The notes under the pieces: generated by a model | What the model was told of the DNA's origin: nothing | Seen by the model: only the letters and a program-made list of their open reading frames with translations | Database searches by the model: none | Part shown: positions 34,834 through 42,253 of the stretch, piece by piece | How the letters are laid out: each line of letters begins with the position of its first letter | Position numbering within the stretch: position 1 is the stretch's first letter | Assembly: GCA_016840085.1 (NCBI GenBank) | Contig: JAEOTA010000086.1 | Location: forward strand, 62,001 to 126,000 | Reading direction: 5' to 3' | From: Promethearchaeota archaeon | GTDB taxonomy: Archaea > Asgardarchaeota > Lokiarchaeia > Sigyniarchaeales > SOKP01 | Length of the DNA: 64,000 bases | Made by a program: the position numbers and the translations under genes

Positions 34834-35316
34834 CTACTCAGATATAATTTCGAATACCATTTTCTCTATGATTGGTTTCTTGGTATACCGTTTGTCGTAA
34901 TACCAGCCTACAAGGTGCGCTTTTTGTTCTTTTTCTGGAGCAGGTGGCACGACGATTATCATCACCCCGTTGGACAAGTACTTCAGGATTCTCTTGTCAA
35001 TAGCATGAAGCTTCTCATTTCCCGATGGATGAGAATGCCATTGCCAAACGATATCAACTCCAAGTTCTTGTTTAAACTTACGCATATTATAGATTTTCGA
35101 TTTTTTATACCTCATCCAACTGCGTGGTTTTACATGAACTTTCATTTTCCGTAAATCTGGATTCATGATAAACTGTGTGCAGATGCCAAAGTTCTCCTTA
35201 CGGTCGGCAAAGAGCCATCCATGAACAATATTAGGATATTCTTCTGCTGCTTTTTGTGTGATTTCCTTAAATAAGCTCTCAGGTATTAAGTAACGGAAGT
35301 CTTTTACCCCACTCAT
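34834..35316 (-). CDS. JAMM/MPN-domain metalloprotease-like protein
   Basis: A 160-residue single-domain protein of the JAB1/MPN family. The zinc motif reads WQWHSHPSGNEKLHAID: the two histidines and the Asp are at the JAMM spacing, but the usual Ser three residues before the Asp is His. The upstream catalytic Glu would be in the segment around residues 20-26 (TQKAAEEYPNIVHGWLF). JAMM enzymes remove ubiquitin-like proteins or other tags from lysine, or cut similar peptides. No ubiquitin-like, E1 or E2 gene is in the window, so the substrate cannot be guessed. Start ATG 35316 gives MSGVKDFRYLIP. Confidence 0.8.
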   Translation of the reverse strand: MSGVKDFRYLIPESLFKEITQKAAEEYPNIVHGWLFADRKENFGICTQFIMNPDLRKMKVHVKPRSWMRYKKSKIYNMRKFKQELGVDIVWQWHSHPSGNEKLHAIDKRILKYLSNGVMIIVVPPAPEKEQKAHLVGWYYDKRYTKKPIIEKMVFEIISE

Positions 35317-35506
35317 ATTCTCACCATCTCAATGAAGGGCAATGTAGCATAAAATTTATATTTTACTTATTTTAGCAAGAAAACCCTATAAAAGATTATA
35401 TTAAAACCAAGAAAATGAAAAAATAATATGTCTCTGTTGGTTTCTGATTCTCCTAATTTGTTATACTTATCTTCTTCTTTCCATAATGGTAACAGGAGTG
35501 TATAAA

Positions 35507-35612
35507 TGGTGGGCCAGGAGAGGTTTTCAAGAAAAGATGAGAAATCTTCTCTTATTGAACTCCCGACCTTCTCGGTGTAAGCGAGACGTCATAACCACTA
35601 GACTACTGGCCC
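35507..35612 (-). tRNA. tRNA-Val (TAC) with a 30-nt intron in the T loop
   Basis: Acceptor stem GGGCCAG pairs with CTGGCCC. The anticodon arm is TCTCG CTTACAC CGAGA, giving anticodon TAC. The T stem GGGAG pairs with CTCTC only if about 30 extra bases are removed, leaving the T loop TTCAAAC or TTCAATC. The gene encodes discriminator A and then CCA (35507-35509). No intron is present in the anticodon loop. Confidence 0.9.
35525..35554 (-). other. Non-canonical tRNA intron (T loop, position 58/59 or 59/60)
   Basis: Thirty bases inserted after TTCAA of the T loop. They form a 10-bp hairpin (AAGAGAAGAT with ATCTTTTCTT, one G-T pair) with a 5-base loop, and TTC of the exon can pair with GAA of the intron end to make a short central helix between three-base bulges AAT and AAC or shifted equivalents. 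This is the bulge-helix-bulge layout recognised by the tRNA splicing endonuclease. Confidence 0.8.
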
Positions 35613-35621
35613 ATAACTAAG

Positions 35622-35704
35622 CGCAATCGGTGGGATTCGAACCCACGAGTCCGTTGGACACCGGTTTAGCAGACCGGCGCTCTACCAGGCTAAGCGACGA
35701 TTGC
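35622..35704 (-). tRNA. tRNA-Ser (GCT)
   Basis: Acceptor stem GCAATCG pairs with CGATTGC, the anticodon arm is CCGGT CTGCTAA ACCGG with anticodon GCT, and a long variable arm (TGTCCAACGGACTC) marks it as a serine tRNA. T arm GTGGG TTCGAAT CCCAC. Length 83 bases, no intron, no encoded CCA. Confidence 0.95.
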
Positions 35705-36084
35705 AGATTTGATAAATATTTGATATAATACAATTTCAATATAACGATTCAAAATTTTAATATTTTATTATAAAATCTAGCTTCAAAAGATATATTTCAT
35801 TCCTTATGAAAGAAATTCTTATCAGATAAATGAAAAAAGCGAAATTAATTCGAAATTTTTGATTGCTTTTTCTTGGTATAATGAAAATAATAGATGACTA
35901 AAAATCGTGTAAAATTTAGCTTATTGTTAGTGTTTTTGACTCATTTATTTATTTATTTTTTTCTATTGATTTTTTTAAAATTATAAGAGAGCTTAATAGT
36001 AAGGAGGGGAAGAATAAAAAAAAATTTATTATAGTTAAAATAATCTAATTTAATAGCTAAGTATCTATAAATCAAATATATTGT
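35705..36084. other. Intergenic region between divergent tRNA pairs
   Basis: About 380 A/T-rich bases between the minus-strand tRNA-Ser/tRNA-Val pair and the plus-strand tRNA-Ser/tRNA-Lys pair. It should contain the promoters of both. A purine-rich AAGGAGGGGAAG at about 36000-36011 resembles a ribosome binding site but no plausible start or frame follows it. Confidence 0.4.
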
Positions 36085-36195
36085 GCAGACGTAGCCTAGC
36101 TGGTAAGACGCCGGCCTTGAGTGTTATAATGAAGATTCATAATATTGATAGCCGGTGCGCGTAAGCGCTCGGGGGTTCGAGTCCCTCCGTCTGCG
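36085..36195 (+). tRNA. tRNA-Ser (TGA) with a 28-nt intron at 37/38
   Basis: Acceptor stem GCAGACG pairs with CGTCTGC. The anticodon stem CCGGC pairs with GCCGG, and the loop is CTTGAG plus A after removal of 28 bases, giving anticodon TGA. The variable arm TGCGCGTAAGCGCT is long, as in serine tRNAs. T arm GGGGG TTCGAGT CCCTC. No encoded CCA. Confidence 0.93.
36122..36149 (+). other. tRNA-Ser intron, canonical position 37/38
   Basis: Twenty-eight bases between G37 and A38. It contains a hairpin (ATGAA with TTCAT, extended across a mismatch by TAT with ATA). The central helix of a strict bulge-helix-bulge is poor by eye (only C32 pairs well with a G near the 3' splice site), so this would be a relaxed motif. 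Confidence 0.8.
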
Positions 36196-36233
36196 CTAAA
36201 TTTATATTGGTAAAATTATTATTATATTTGAAA

Positions 36234-36307
36234 GGGCTATTGGCGCAGGCAGGTAGCGCAACCGGCTCTTAACCGGCAGGTCGGGGGTTCGAATCCCTCA
36301 TAGCCCG
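36234..36307 (+). tRNA. tRNA-Lys (CTT)
   Basis: Acceptor stem GGGCTAT pairs with ATAGCCC. The anticodon loop CTCTTAA between CCGG and CCGG gives anticodon CTT. The first pair of the five-pair anticodon stem is an A-C mismatch. T arm GGGGG TTCGAAT CCCTC. Seventy-four bases, no intron and no encoded CCA. Confidence 0.94.
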
Positions 36308-36356
36308 TCCCATCTCCACTATTTGCTTTCCTTGAGATTTTTCTCAAAGACACCAT

Positions 36357-37178
36357 TTACTCATTCTTAGTACGTAGTCTTTTTATTTTTTCTGGCCGTA
36401 ATGCGCTTAATTTACAATTCTCAAGCTCATTACCAATATGAGAAATGATTCCGGGAGCATCAGATCCCTCTTTTAATAAAACAAGGTTTTCTAAAAAACC
36501 AAATCTTTTAAAAGTAATTATATCTCGGAAATGCCCTTTTCTAGTAATAACTTTCTTGAATTGTCCTTTAGTTTCTCCACTTAAAAACACACCTTCGATA
36601 TTTTCCTCCAAAATTTTTCGAAAGAAATTTATAGTTTGTGGTGCTAACTTACCTAGCAATTTACTTTTTGCTAAATCTATCTCAGTAATATTAACAAATA
36701 CTGGAAAATGATCAATGAAATCATAAGCTTCAATAATTTCTTTTAATGATCTTTCTTTTCCTTCGCATAATTGTGTTCGCAAAGTGTGTAGATTTATAAG
36801 TACATCTGCTCGTGGATTAAGAATAGCACAATCAACAAATAAACCAAAACCTACTTTTCCCACATCTACAAGTGTTCCTCTGAACTCCTTTCCAACCTTA
36901 ATATCGTTGAATTCATTAGTAGATCCTATTTCTTTTTTTAATAGATTAAATACAAACTGTTCCTCTGGACCGCTAATGGAAATCTCAAATCTTTTATCAA
37001 AATCTCTTAGTTTTTTAATTTTTATAGAGGTATCTGAAAACCCCTTAACATGCTCTTTTAAATATTTGAAATATCTAAGATAAATATCCTCTTTCTTTAC
37101 TCGATTCGATATATCATAAATTTTATCAAATAAAACTAACTTTTCTACCATGAGAAGACAATTAAGAGCTAAAATCAA
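36357..37178 (-). CDS. Conserved archaeal protein, DUF2110-like with S1-like domain
   Basis: A protein of 264-273 residues. The central part (GKEFRGTLVDVGKVGFGLFVD, about residues 97-117) has the strand pattern of an S1/OB fold. The layout as a whole (N-terminal alpha/beta domain, central beta barrel, C-terminal part with RKILEENIEGVFLSG and KRFGFLENLVLLKEGSDAPG) matches my memory of the archaeal DUF2110 family, of unknown function. The family call is from memory, not a search. ATG 37151 (MVEKLVLFDKIYD) is a more natural start than ATG 37178. RNA binding is a reasonable guess. Confidence 0.65.
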   Translation of the reverse strand: MILALNCLLMVEKLVLFDKIYDISNRVKKEDIYLRYFKYLKEHVKGFSDTSIKIKKLRDFDKRFEISISGPEEQFVFNLLKKEIGSTNEFNDIKVGKEFRGTLVDVGKVGFGLFVDCAILNPRADVLINLHTLRTQLCEGKERSLKEIIEAYDFIDHFPVFVNITEIDLAKSKLLGKLAPQTINFFRKILEENIEGVFLSGETKGQFKKVITRKGHFRDIITFKRFGFLENLVLLKEGSDAPGIISHIGNELENCKLSALRPEKIKRLRTKNE

Positions 37179-37322
37179 TTAAAACTTAAGTAATTTAATA
37201 TCTTTTATGTAAAAAATTTTTCTCACATTTAATAAAAATCAATCTAAAGTGTAAAAAGATTTAAATTACAAAATTTTTATCTTTCAATAAAACTAAAAAT
37301 AGTATTTTGCGAAAGGTGAAGA

Positions 37323-37697
37323 ATTATAAAAGAACAAAGATTTAATATTCTGGTCGATTCACTAAATAGACAAGAAGGAGTTGAGGAAATTTTTCTTTTA
37401 AACAAAGAAGGAGATATCATTTTTAAATCTGGTGACTTTTCTTTATCGAATGACGAAGCTAAAGCACTACTAAATGCTTGGAAAACAAAAGAACCGTCTC
37501 TTACATATCAGAATTATCGATTTGCTATTTTAAAAAATGATGAAATCCAACTAGCAGCAAAAAATATAGCTGGTGGAAAAGGTAATATCGTTGGATCAAT
37601 TACAAAAGATGGAGATTATCTTATTGCTCATACTAGAGATGAAGGTATGATTCTGTTAGAATGGTCGATTTTTATTAATAAAGTTGCGTGGTCTTAG
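37323..37697 (+). CDS. Roadblock/LC7 domain protein
   Basis: A 124-residue single domain. GVEEIFLLNKEGDIIFKSG (about residues 17-35) is the typical first hairpin of the Roadblock/LC7 fold, followed by a helix (DEAKALLNAWKT), a long strand pair (YRFAILKNDEIQLAAKNIAG) and a C-terminal section ending DYLIAHTRDEGMILLEWSIF. Such proteins regulate small GTPases; they are abundant in Asgard archaea. No canonical start exists near the N-terminus. ATT 37323, three bases after a GGTGA, gives MIKEQRFNILVDSL, which fits the domain start exactly, so I use it. The GTPase it acts on is not next to it. Confidence 0.8.
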   Translation: MIKEQRFNILVDSLNRQEGVEEIFLLNKEGDIIFKSGDFSLSNDEAKALLNAWKTKEPSLTYQNYRFAILKNDEIQLAAKNIAGGKGNIVGSITKDGDYLIAHTRDEGMILLEWSIFINKVAWS

Positions 37698-38024
37698 AAT
37701 AATTCAATATAAAGATAAATGATATAAATCTAACCTATTTCCAGAAATTTTAAATTTTAATTTTTATTCTGTATAAAATTTTATACTTCTCGATAAAACA
37801 TTAAGTGAAAGCTCGATAAAAAACACCAAAAAAATCCAAAATTAGAAAAGATTCTTCGCACAATGAGAGTTTAACTTATGTTTATTTTATTTTTTTATTT
37901 TATTTAAACAAAATATTTATTTCAGTATTTATTACTACTTTTTAATTAAGTAAAACAAAAAAACTAAAAAATAATATAAAGAAAAGAATTAGTTAAAAAT
38001 TTAAAGTTAAGGAGGCTAACAAAA
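37698..38024. other. Promoter region of the proteasome-exosome operon
   Basis: About 330 A/T-rich bases between the roadblock gene and psmA. No gene or RNA recognised. It ends with a strong Shine-Dalgarno sequence (AAGGAGG at 38009-38015) nine bases before the psmA ATG. Confidence 0.45.
38009..38015 (+). promoter_or_regulatory. Shine-Dalgarno of psmA
   Basis: AAGGAGG nine bases before ATG 38025, a perfect match to the 16S anti-SD. It decides the psmA start and suggests strong translation of the operon's first gene. Confidence 0.85.
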
Positions 38025-38744
38025 ATGTTTCAGCAAGCAGGTCGCGGCTATGATATGGCTATAACCCAATTTAGCCCTGAAGGACGACTCTTTCAAGTTG
38101 AATATGCTATTGAAGCCGTCCGAAGAGGTACAACGGCAATTGTATGTAAAAATAAAACCTCCGTTGTTTTTGCGGTGGAAAAAAAAGCATCTGAACTTCA
38201 AGAACAAAGTATAGGTTCAGAGAAAATATTTAAAATTGATGATCATATCGGTGTCGCTATAGCTGGACTTACTGCTGACGCTCGAGTTTTGATTGACAGA
38301 GCAAGAGTTCAGGCACAAGTCAATTTGCTGAATTATGATGAAAAAATCTCGGTAAAGGATAGCACTTTAAATATCTGTGAATATAAACAGGTATTCACCC
38401 AAAATGCAGGAGTAAGGCCGTTTGGTGTAAGCTTTTTAATTGCTGGGATTGATGCCAATGGAAAGCCTTCTTTATATTTAACTGACCCTTCAGGCGCGAT
38501 GTGGGGATATCTTGCATTTGCAATAGGATCCAATGCGACTGAAGCAAGGGTGTACCTTGAAGAACATTATAGTGAAGAGATAAGTGATGAGGATTTGAAA
38601 TCATTACCTTTAAGAGCTTTAAGGGAATTGATGGGTGATAATTTAAATAAGGATACATGTGATGTAGCTTTTATATTGAAAGAAGATAGAACTTTTAAGC
38701 TTTTAAGTTTAGAAGAAAAGGAAGAATTGTTAAGCAAATTATAA
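38025..38744 (+). CDS. psmA: 20S proteasome alpha subunit
   Basis: Forms the outer heptameric rings of the archaeal proteasome. MFQQAGRGYDMAITQFSPEG, then RLFQVEYAIEAVRRGTTAI, is the alpha-subunit N-terminal signature that controls the gate. SSLVADARVLIDRAR-like text appears as GLTADARVLIDRARVQAQ, and PFGVSFLIAGID and LYLTDPSGAMWGY follow. There is no processed propeptide or catalytic Thr, as expected of an alpha subunit. The strong GGAGG site fixes the start. It heads the classical archaeal psmA-SBDS-exosome gene order. The 239-residue length is normal. Confidence 0.97.
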   Translation: MFQQAGRGYDMAITQFSPEGRLFQVEYAIEAVRRGTTAIVCKNKTSVVFAVEKKASELQEQSIGSEKIFKIDDHIGVAIAGLTADARVLIDRARVQAQVNLLNYDEKISVKDSTLNICEYKQVFTQNAGVRPFGVSFLIAGIDANGKPSLYLTDPSGAMWGYLAFAIGSNATEARVYLEEHYSEEISDEDLKSLPLRALRELMGDNLNKDTCDVAFILKEDRTFKLLSLEEKEELLSKL

Positions 38745-38870
38745 TCACCCTTAAATAATATATAATTTATCAAGGCTCCAGCTCTTTATATTTATCCATT
38801 AACGCAAAGACAAAAAATAGGAAAGGATAGAAAGCAAGGGAATCCAATTCATAAAATAAAAAGTGATATT

Positions 38871-39674
38871 ATGAGTGAGCGACCGACTGATAGGGCAAGA
38901 ATTGATTTAGGTGAGTTCATTATAGGACGGATTGAGAAATCAGGAAGAGCATTCGAAATGTTAATGGATCCAGAGAAAGCTTGGGAAGCAAAGAAGTTAA
39001 TTCGAGAGGAAATCAACAAACGTTTGAAAGAAGGTAAGGAAAAATCAAGACTTTCCGTTGATGAAATTCTAAATGATAATAAAATAGATCTTGAGCTAAT
39101 TTTTGAAAGTTATATGGTATTTGAAGATTTAAGGAGAGGAAAAAAGGCAACCGATGGCGATAAAGAGGTTGTATTCGATACTAACGATGGTATAAGAATT
39201 GCAGGACATATTTTACTTGAAGGAGATATACAATGGACAAAAGCTCAAAGAGAAGAAGAAAAAAATAAGAAATTAAAACAAATTATAACTATTATTAGTA
39301 AAAATGCAATAAATCCACAGAATAAAAAACCTCACCCTTATCAAAGAATTGAGAAAGCTATCGAAGAAGCAAATGTAAAAATTGATTTAATGAAAAGTGC
39401 TGAAGAACAAGTTGATGATATAGTTAAAAGTATACGAGCAATTATACCTATTCGAATGGAACAAGTAGAAATGGCAATTAAAATTCCATCAGCATTTACA
39501 GCAAAGGGTTATAATATTGTTGCTCAATATTCACAAATTAAAAAAGAAGAATGGCAATCTGATGGTTCATGGGTTTCAGTTATAAGTTTACCAGCAGGAC
39601 TGCAATTAGAATTAATTGATAAATTGAATAAATTAACGCATGGTAGGGTTCAAACTAAACTGTTAAAATCCTAA
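38871..39674 (+). CDS. Ribosome maturation protein SBDS homologue
   Basis: Helps release anti-association factors from the large ribosomal subunit. The N-terminal FYSH domain is recognisable (IIGRIEKSGRAFEMLMDPEK, about residues 17-36, then KLIREEINKRLKEG, SVDEILNDNKI, DLRRGKKA), followed by a helical middle domain (NAINPQNKKPHPYQRIEKAI, about 145-164) and a C-terminal ferredoxin-like domain (IPIRMEQVEMAIKIP). The 267 residues span all three domains, and its position between psmA and rrp4 is the conserved archaeal arrangement. ATG 38871 gives MSERPTDRARIDL. Confidence 0.93.
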   Translation: MSERPTDRARIDLGEFIIGRIEKSGRAFEMLMDPEKAWEAKKLIREEINKRLKEGKEKSRLSVDEILNDNKIDLELIFESYMVFEDLRRGKKATDGDKEVVFDTNDGIRIAGHILLEGDIQWTKAQREEEKNKKLKQIITIISKNAINPQNKKPHPYQRIEKAIEEANVKIDLMKSAEEQVDDIVKSIRAIIPIRMEQVEMAIKIPSAFTAKGYNIVAQYSQIKKEEWQSDGSWVSVISLPAGLQLELIDKLNKLTHGRVQTKLLKS

Positions 39675-39767
39675 GTTAATAGTTTTTAATTAAGTTCTCG
39701 TTTATATTGTTTTTTATCTGATAGGGAAAAAATAAGAGTAGTTTTAAAACAGAAGTGAGTAATAATA

Positions 39768-40547
39768 ATGGAAGAAGAAGAAGAAACTAAACCTGAAGAC
39801 TTCGAAGATTTTGAAGATGATGAATCAACGAGAGATCTAGTTATCCCTGGAGAGGTTCTATCTGAAGATATTAAAAATTATTTACCCGGAAGGGGCACAA
39901 TATATAATAAAGATAAAACCAAAATAGTATCACTTAATATAGGATTAAAACAAATCACAAAAAATTATATAAATGTGATTCCTTTAAGAGGTTTTTATAC
40001 CCCGAGACCTGGAGATAAAGTTATAGCATTAATCGTTGATAAAAATCCCGTTAAATATAAATGTGATATAAATTCTAAAGATTTTGGGACATTAAAACCA
40101 AAGAATACAATTAAAAAAGGTAAGGTAAAAGGTTTTAGAGGATCTGGTTATTCTCAAGAACAACCGAATACTGAGAAATTTGAAATAGGGGATATTCTTG
40201 TTGTAAAAATTCTTTCAGCTGATCGTTTAAATAAACCTGAATTGACTACTGTAGGAAAATATCTTGGAAAAAAAAATGGTGGAATTGTTATTTCTATAGA
40301 CCCACCAAAAATACCAAGGGTTATCGGGCGAAATGGTTCTATGATTAAAATGCTAAAAAATTTAACAAATTGTAATATCTTTGTTACTCAAAATGGTCGT
40401 ATTTGGCTGAAAGGAAATGATATTGCTCATGAACGATTACTTATAGAATCAATTAAAAAAATAGCTAGTGAGGCACATACAGTTGGTTTAACAGACCGGA
40501 TGGAAGAATTTATAATAAATGAAAAAAAGAAAAGAGGGATTATATAA
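39768..40547 (+). CDS. rrp4: Exosome RNA-binding cap subunit Rrp4
   Basis: Sits on the archaeal exosome core and feeds RNA into it. After an acidic N-terminus there is the Rrp4 N-terminal domain (LVIPGEVLSEDIKNYLPGRG, about residues 24-43), an S1 domain (NVIPLRGFYTPRPGDKVIAL and following) and a KH domain (RVIGRNGSMIKMLKNLTNC, near residues 184-202, with the GxxG loop). At 259 residues it is slightly longer than typical because of the acidic N-terminal extension. It abuts rrp41 directly, consistent with stoichiometric expression. Confidence 0.95.
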   Translation: MEEEEETKPEDFEDFEDDESTRDLVIPGEVLSEDIKNYLPGRGTIYNKDKTKIVSLNIGLKQITKNYINVIPLRGFYTPRPGDKVIALIVDKNPVKYKCDINSKDFGTLKPKNTIKKGKVKGFRGSGYSQEQPNTEKFEIGDILVVKILSADRLNKPELTTVGKYLGKKNGGIVISIDPPKIPRVIGRNGSMIKMLKNLTNCNIFVTQNGRIWLKGNDIAHERLLIESIKKIASEAHTVGLTDRMEEFIINEKKKRGII

Positions 40548-41333
40548 ATGCCATTAATTATTAAAGATGAGTATCCAGAGAAGTTATTTCGTGAAGATGG
40601 AAAAAGGTTGGATGGTCGTGATACAGATGAGTTAAGACCTATAAAAATGGAAGTGGGGATTATAAAAAATGCAGATGGTTCAGCATATCTTGAATGGGGT
40701 AATAATAAGATTTTTGCTGCTGTTTATGGACCAAGGGAAGTTCACCCCCATCATTTAGCTAAACCTGATCGTGGTATTTTAAGAGTATTCTATAGAATGG
40801 CTACATATTCTGTTTTCGATAGGAAAAGACCAGCTCCAGGACGTCGTGAAAAAGAAATATCAATGATAGTTGCAGATTGCCTAGAACCTGTTTTATTTCT
40901 TGAATTATATCCTGGTACGAGTTTTGAGGTTTTTATTGAAATAATAGATGCTGATGGTGGAACCAGATGTGCTAGCACAACAGTTGCAGCTTTAGCATTA
41001 GCTGATGCTGGAGTACCAATGAAAAGTTTAGTATCTGCAATAGCTGTAGGGAAAATAGATGGAAAAATAGTAGTCGATCTTTCTGGAGTTGAAGATAAAG
41101 CTGGAGAAGCAGATTTGCCATGTGCTATTACTTGGTATAACGAAGAAATATCACTGCTACAGTTTGATGGCAATATGGATTTAGATGAGATGAATGAATT
41201 TATGGACTTAGCTACAAAATCATTAAAAGAAATACATCAAATGCAATTGGATGCTTTAAAAAGTAAATATATTACTTTAAAAGAAGAAGAAACTAAAGAA
41301 AAAGAGGAAGAAGTTAAGGAAGGTGAAAAGTAA
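40548..41333 (+). CDS. rrp41: Exosome 3'-5' exoribonuclease subunit Rrp41
   Basis: The catalytic phosphorolytic subunit of the archaeal exosome. Conserved features: RLDGRDTDELRPIKMEVGI (about residues 19-37), NADGSAYLEWGNNKIFAAVYG, RMATYS and RPAPGRREKEISM (RNA/phosphate-binding Arg), IIDADGGTRCASTTVAALAL (about 126-145), and LPCAITW with catalytic Asp-containing VEDKAGEADLP just before it. Length 261 residues includes a Lys/Glu-rich tail. The start codon directly follows the rrp4 stop, and rrp42 follows two bases after its end. Confidence 0.97.
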   Translation: MPLIIKDEYPEKLFREDGKRLDGRDTDELRPIKMEVGIIKNADGSAYLEWGNNKIFAAVYGPREVHPHHLAKPDRGILRVFYRMATYSVFDRKRPAPGRREKEISMIVADCLEPVLFLELYPGTSFEVFIEIIDADGGTRCASTTVAALALADAGVPMKSLVSAIAVGKIDGKIVVDLSGVEDKAGEADLPCAITWYNEEISLLQFDGNMDLDEMNEFMDLATKSLKEIHQMQLDALKSKYITLKEEETKEKEEEVKEGEK

Positions 41334-41335
41334 AA

Positions 41336-42163
41336 ATGATGGATGTTAAAAGAATAATCTCAAAGATTGAAAAAAGCTACATAACATCTAATTTAAAAAA
41401 GGGAGAAAGAATTGATGGAAGAGATATTTGGGAATACCGCGAATTTAATATAAAAAGTGATATTATTTCCTCAGCAGAAGGTTCTGCGGATGTTTCATTA
41501 GGAGATACAAGGATTATAACAGGGTTGAAATATGATGTCGGCGAACCATTCCCAGATTTACCAAACGAAGGAGTTTGTACTATCATGGCTGAATTACTTC
41601 CTATAGCATCTCCTTTATTTGAAAGAGGACCTCCAGATGAACAATCAATTGAATTAGCAAGAGTAGTGGATCGCGGAATTAGACATGCAGATTGTGTTCA
41701 AACTAAAAAACTTTGTATAAAAGAAAATAAAGCAGTTTATATACTATTTGTCGATATGTATGTAATAAATTATGACGGAAACTTAATTGATGCTGGAGGT
41801 GTGAGTGCATTAACCACATTAATTTCTGCGCATATCCCTGAAGGTAAAATTGGAGAAGATGGGCTTGAATGGACAGGAAATTATTTTACAGGAGAAACAA
41901 TAGTTAATGAATTACCTTTAGTGTTAACTTATGGTAAAATAGGTGATATTATATTTTTAGATCCTAATTTGGCTGAAGAATTGGTTTGTGATGGGAAAAT
42001 CTCAATATCTGCAACAGAAAATAAAATTACATCCATTCAAAAAAGTGGAGCTGCCACATTTTCAATAGAGGAAATTAAAATACTTGGTAAAAAATCAATT
42101 GATATTGGCAAGAAATTAAGAAAAGAATTAAACCTTTTACAGTACAAGACTGAGTACAAATAA
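41336..42163 (+). CDS. rrp42: Exosome core subunit Rrp42
   Basis: The non-catalytic RNase PH-like partner that alternates with Rrp41 in the hexameric ring. GERIDGRDIWEYREFNIKS (about residues 22-40), EGSADVSLGDTRIITGLKY, PNEGVCTIMAELLPIASPLF, ELARVVDRGIRHADC and LIDAGGVSALTTLISAHIP are all typical. The catalytic Asp pattern of Rrp41 is absent, as expected. ATG 41336 or 41339 are equivalent start candidates. It is the last gene of the first half of the superoperon; the remaining conserved genes resume at 46167. Confidence 0.96.
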   Translation: MMDVKRIISKIEKSYITSNLKKGERIDGRDIWEYREFNIKSDIISSAEGSADVSLGDTRIITGLKYDVGEPFPDLPNEGVCTIMAELLPIASPLFERGPPDEQSIELARVVDRGIRHADCVQTKKLCIKENKAVYILFVDMYVINYDGNLIDAGGVSALTTLISAHIPEGKIGEDGLEWTGNYFTGETIVNELPLVLTYGKIGDIIFLDPNLAEELVCDGKISISATENKITSIQKSGAATFSIEEIKILGKKSIDIGKKLRKELNLLQYKTEYK

Positions 42164-42253
42164 TTTTTTTAAATAAATTTTTTCTTATTATAATATATTT
42201 ATTCTCTTAATATTTAGATTAAAAACTTTAAAATTACTTATTCTTTCTAATCA

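Noticed and set aside
35998..36030. Strong ribosome-binding-like AAGGAGGGG before the tRNA-Ser
   Set aside because: No start codon with a sustained frame follows, and the tRNA gene begins within 80 bases.
36445..37083. Two plus-strand open frames opposite the DUF2110-like gene
   Set aside because: They lie antisense to a coherent protein and read as low-complexity Ser/Phe/Lys sequence typical of shadow frames in A/T-rich DNA.
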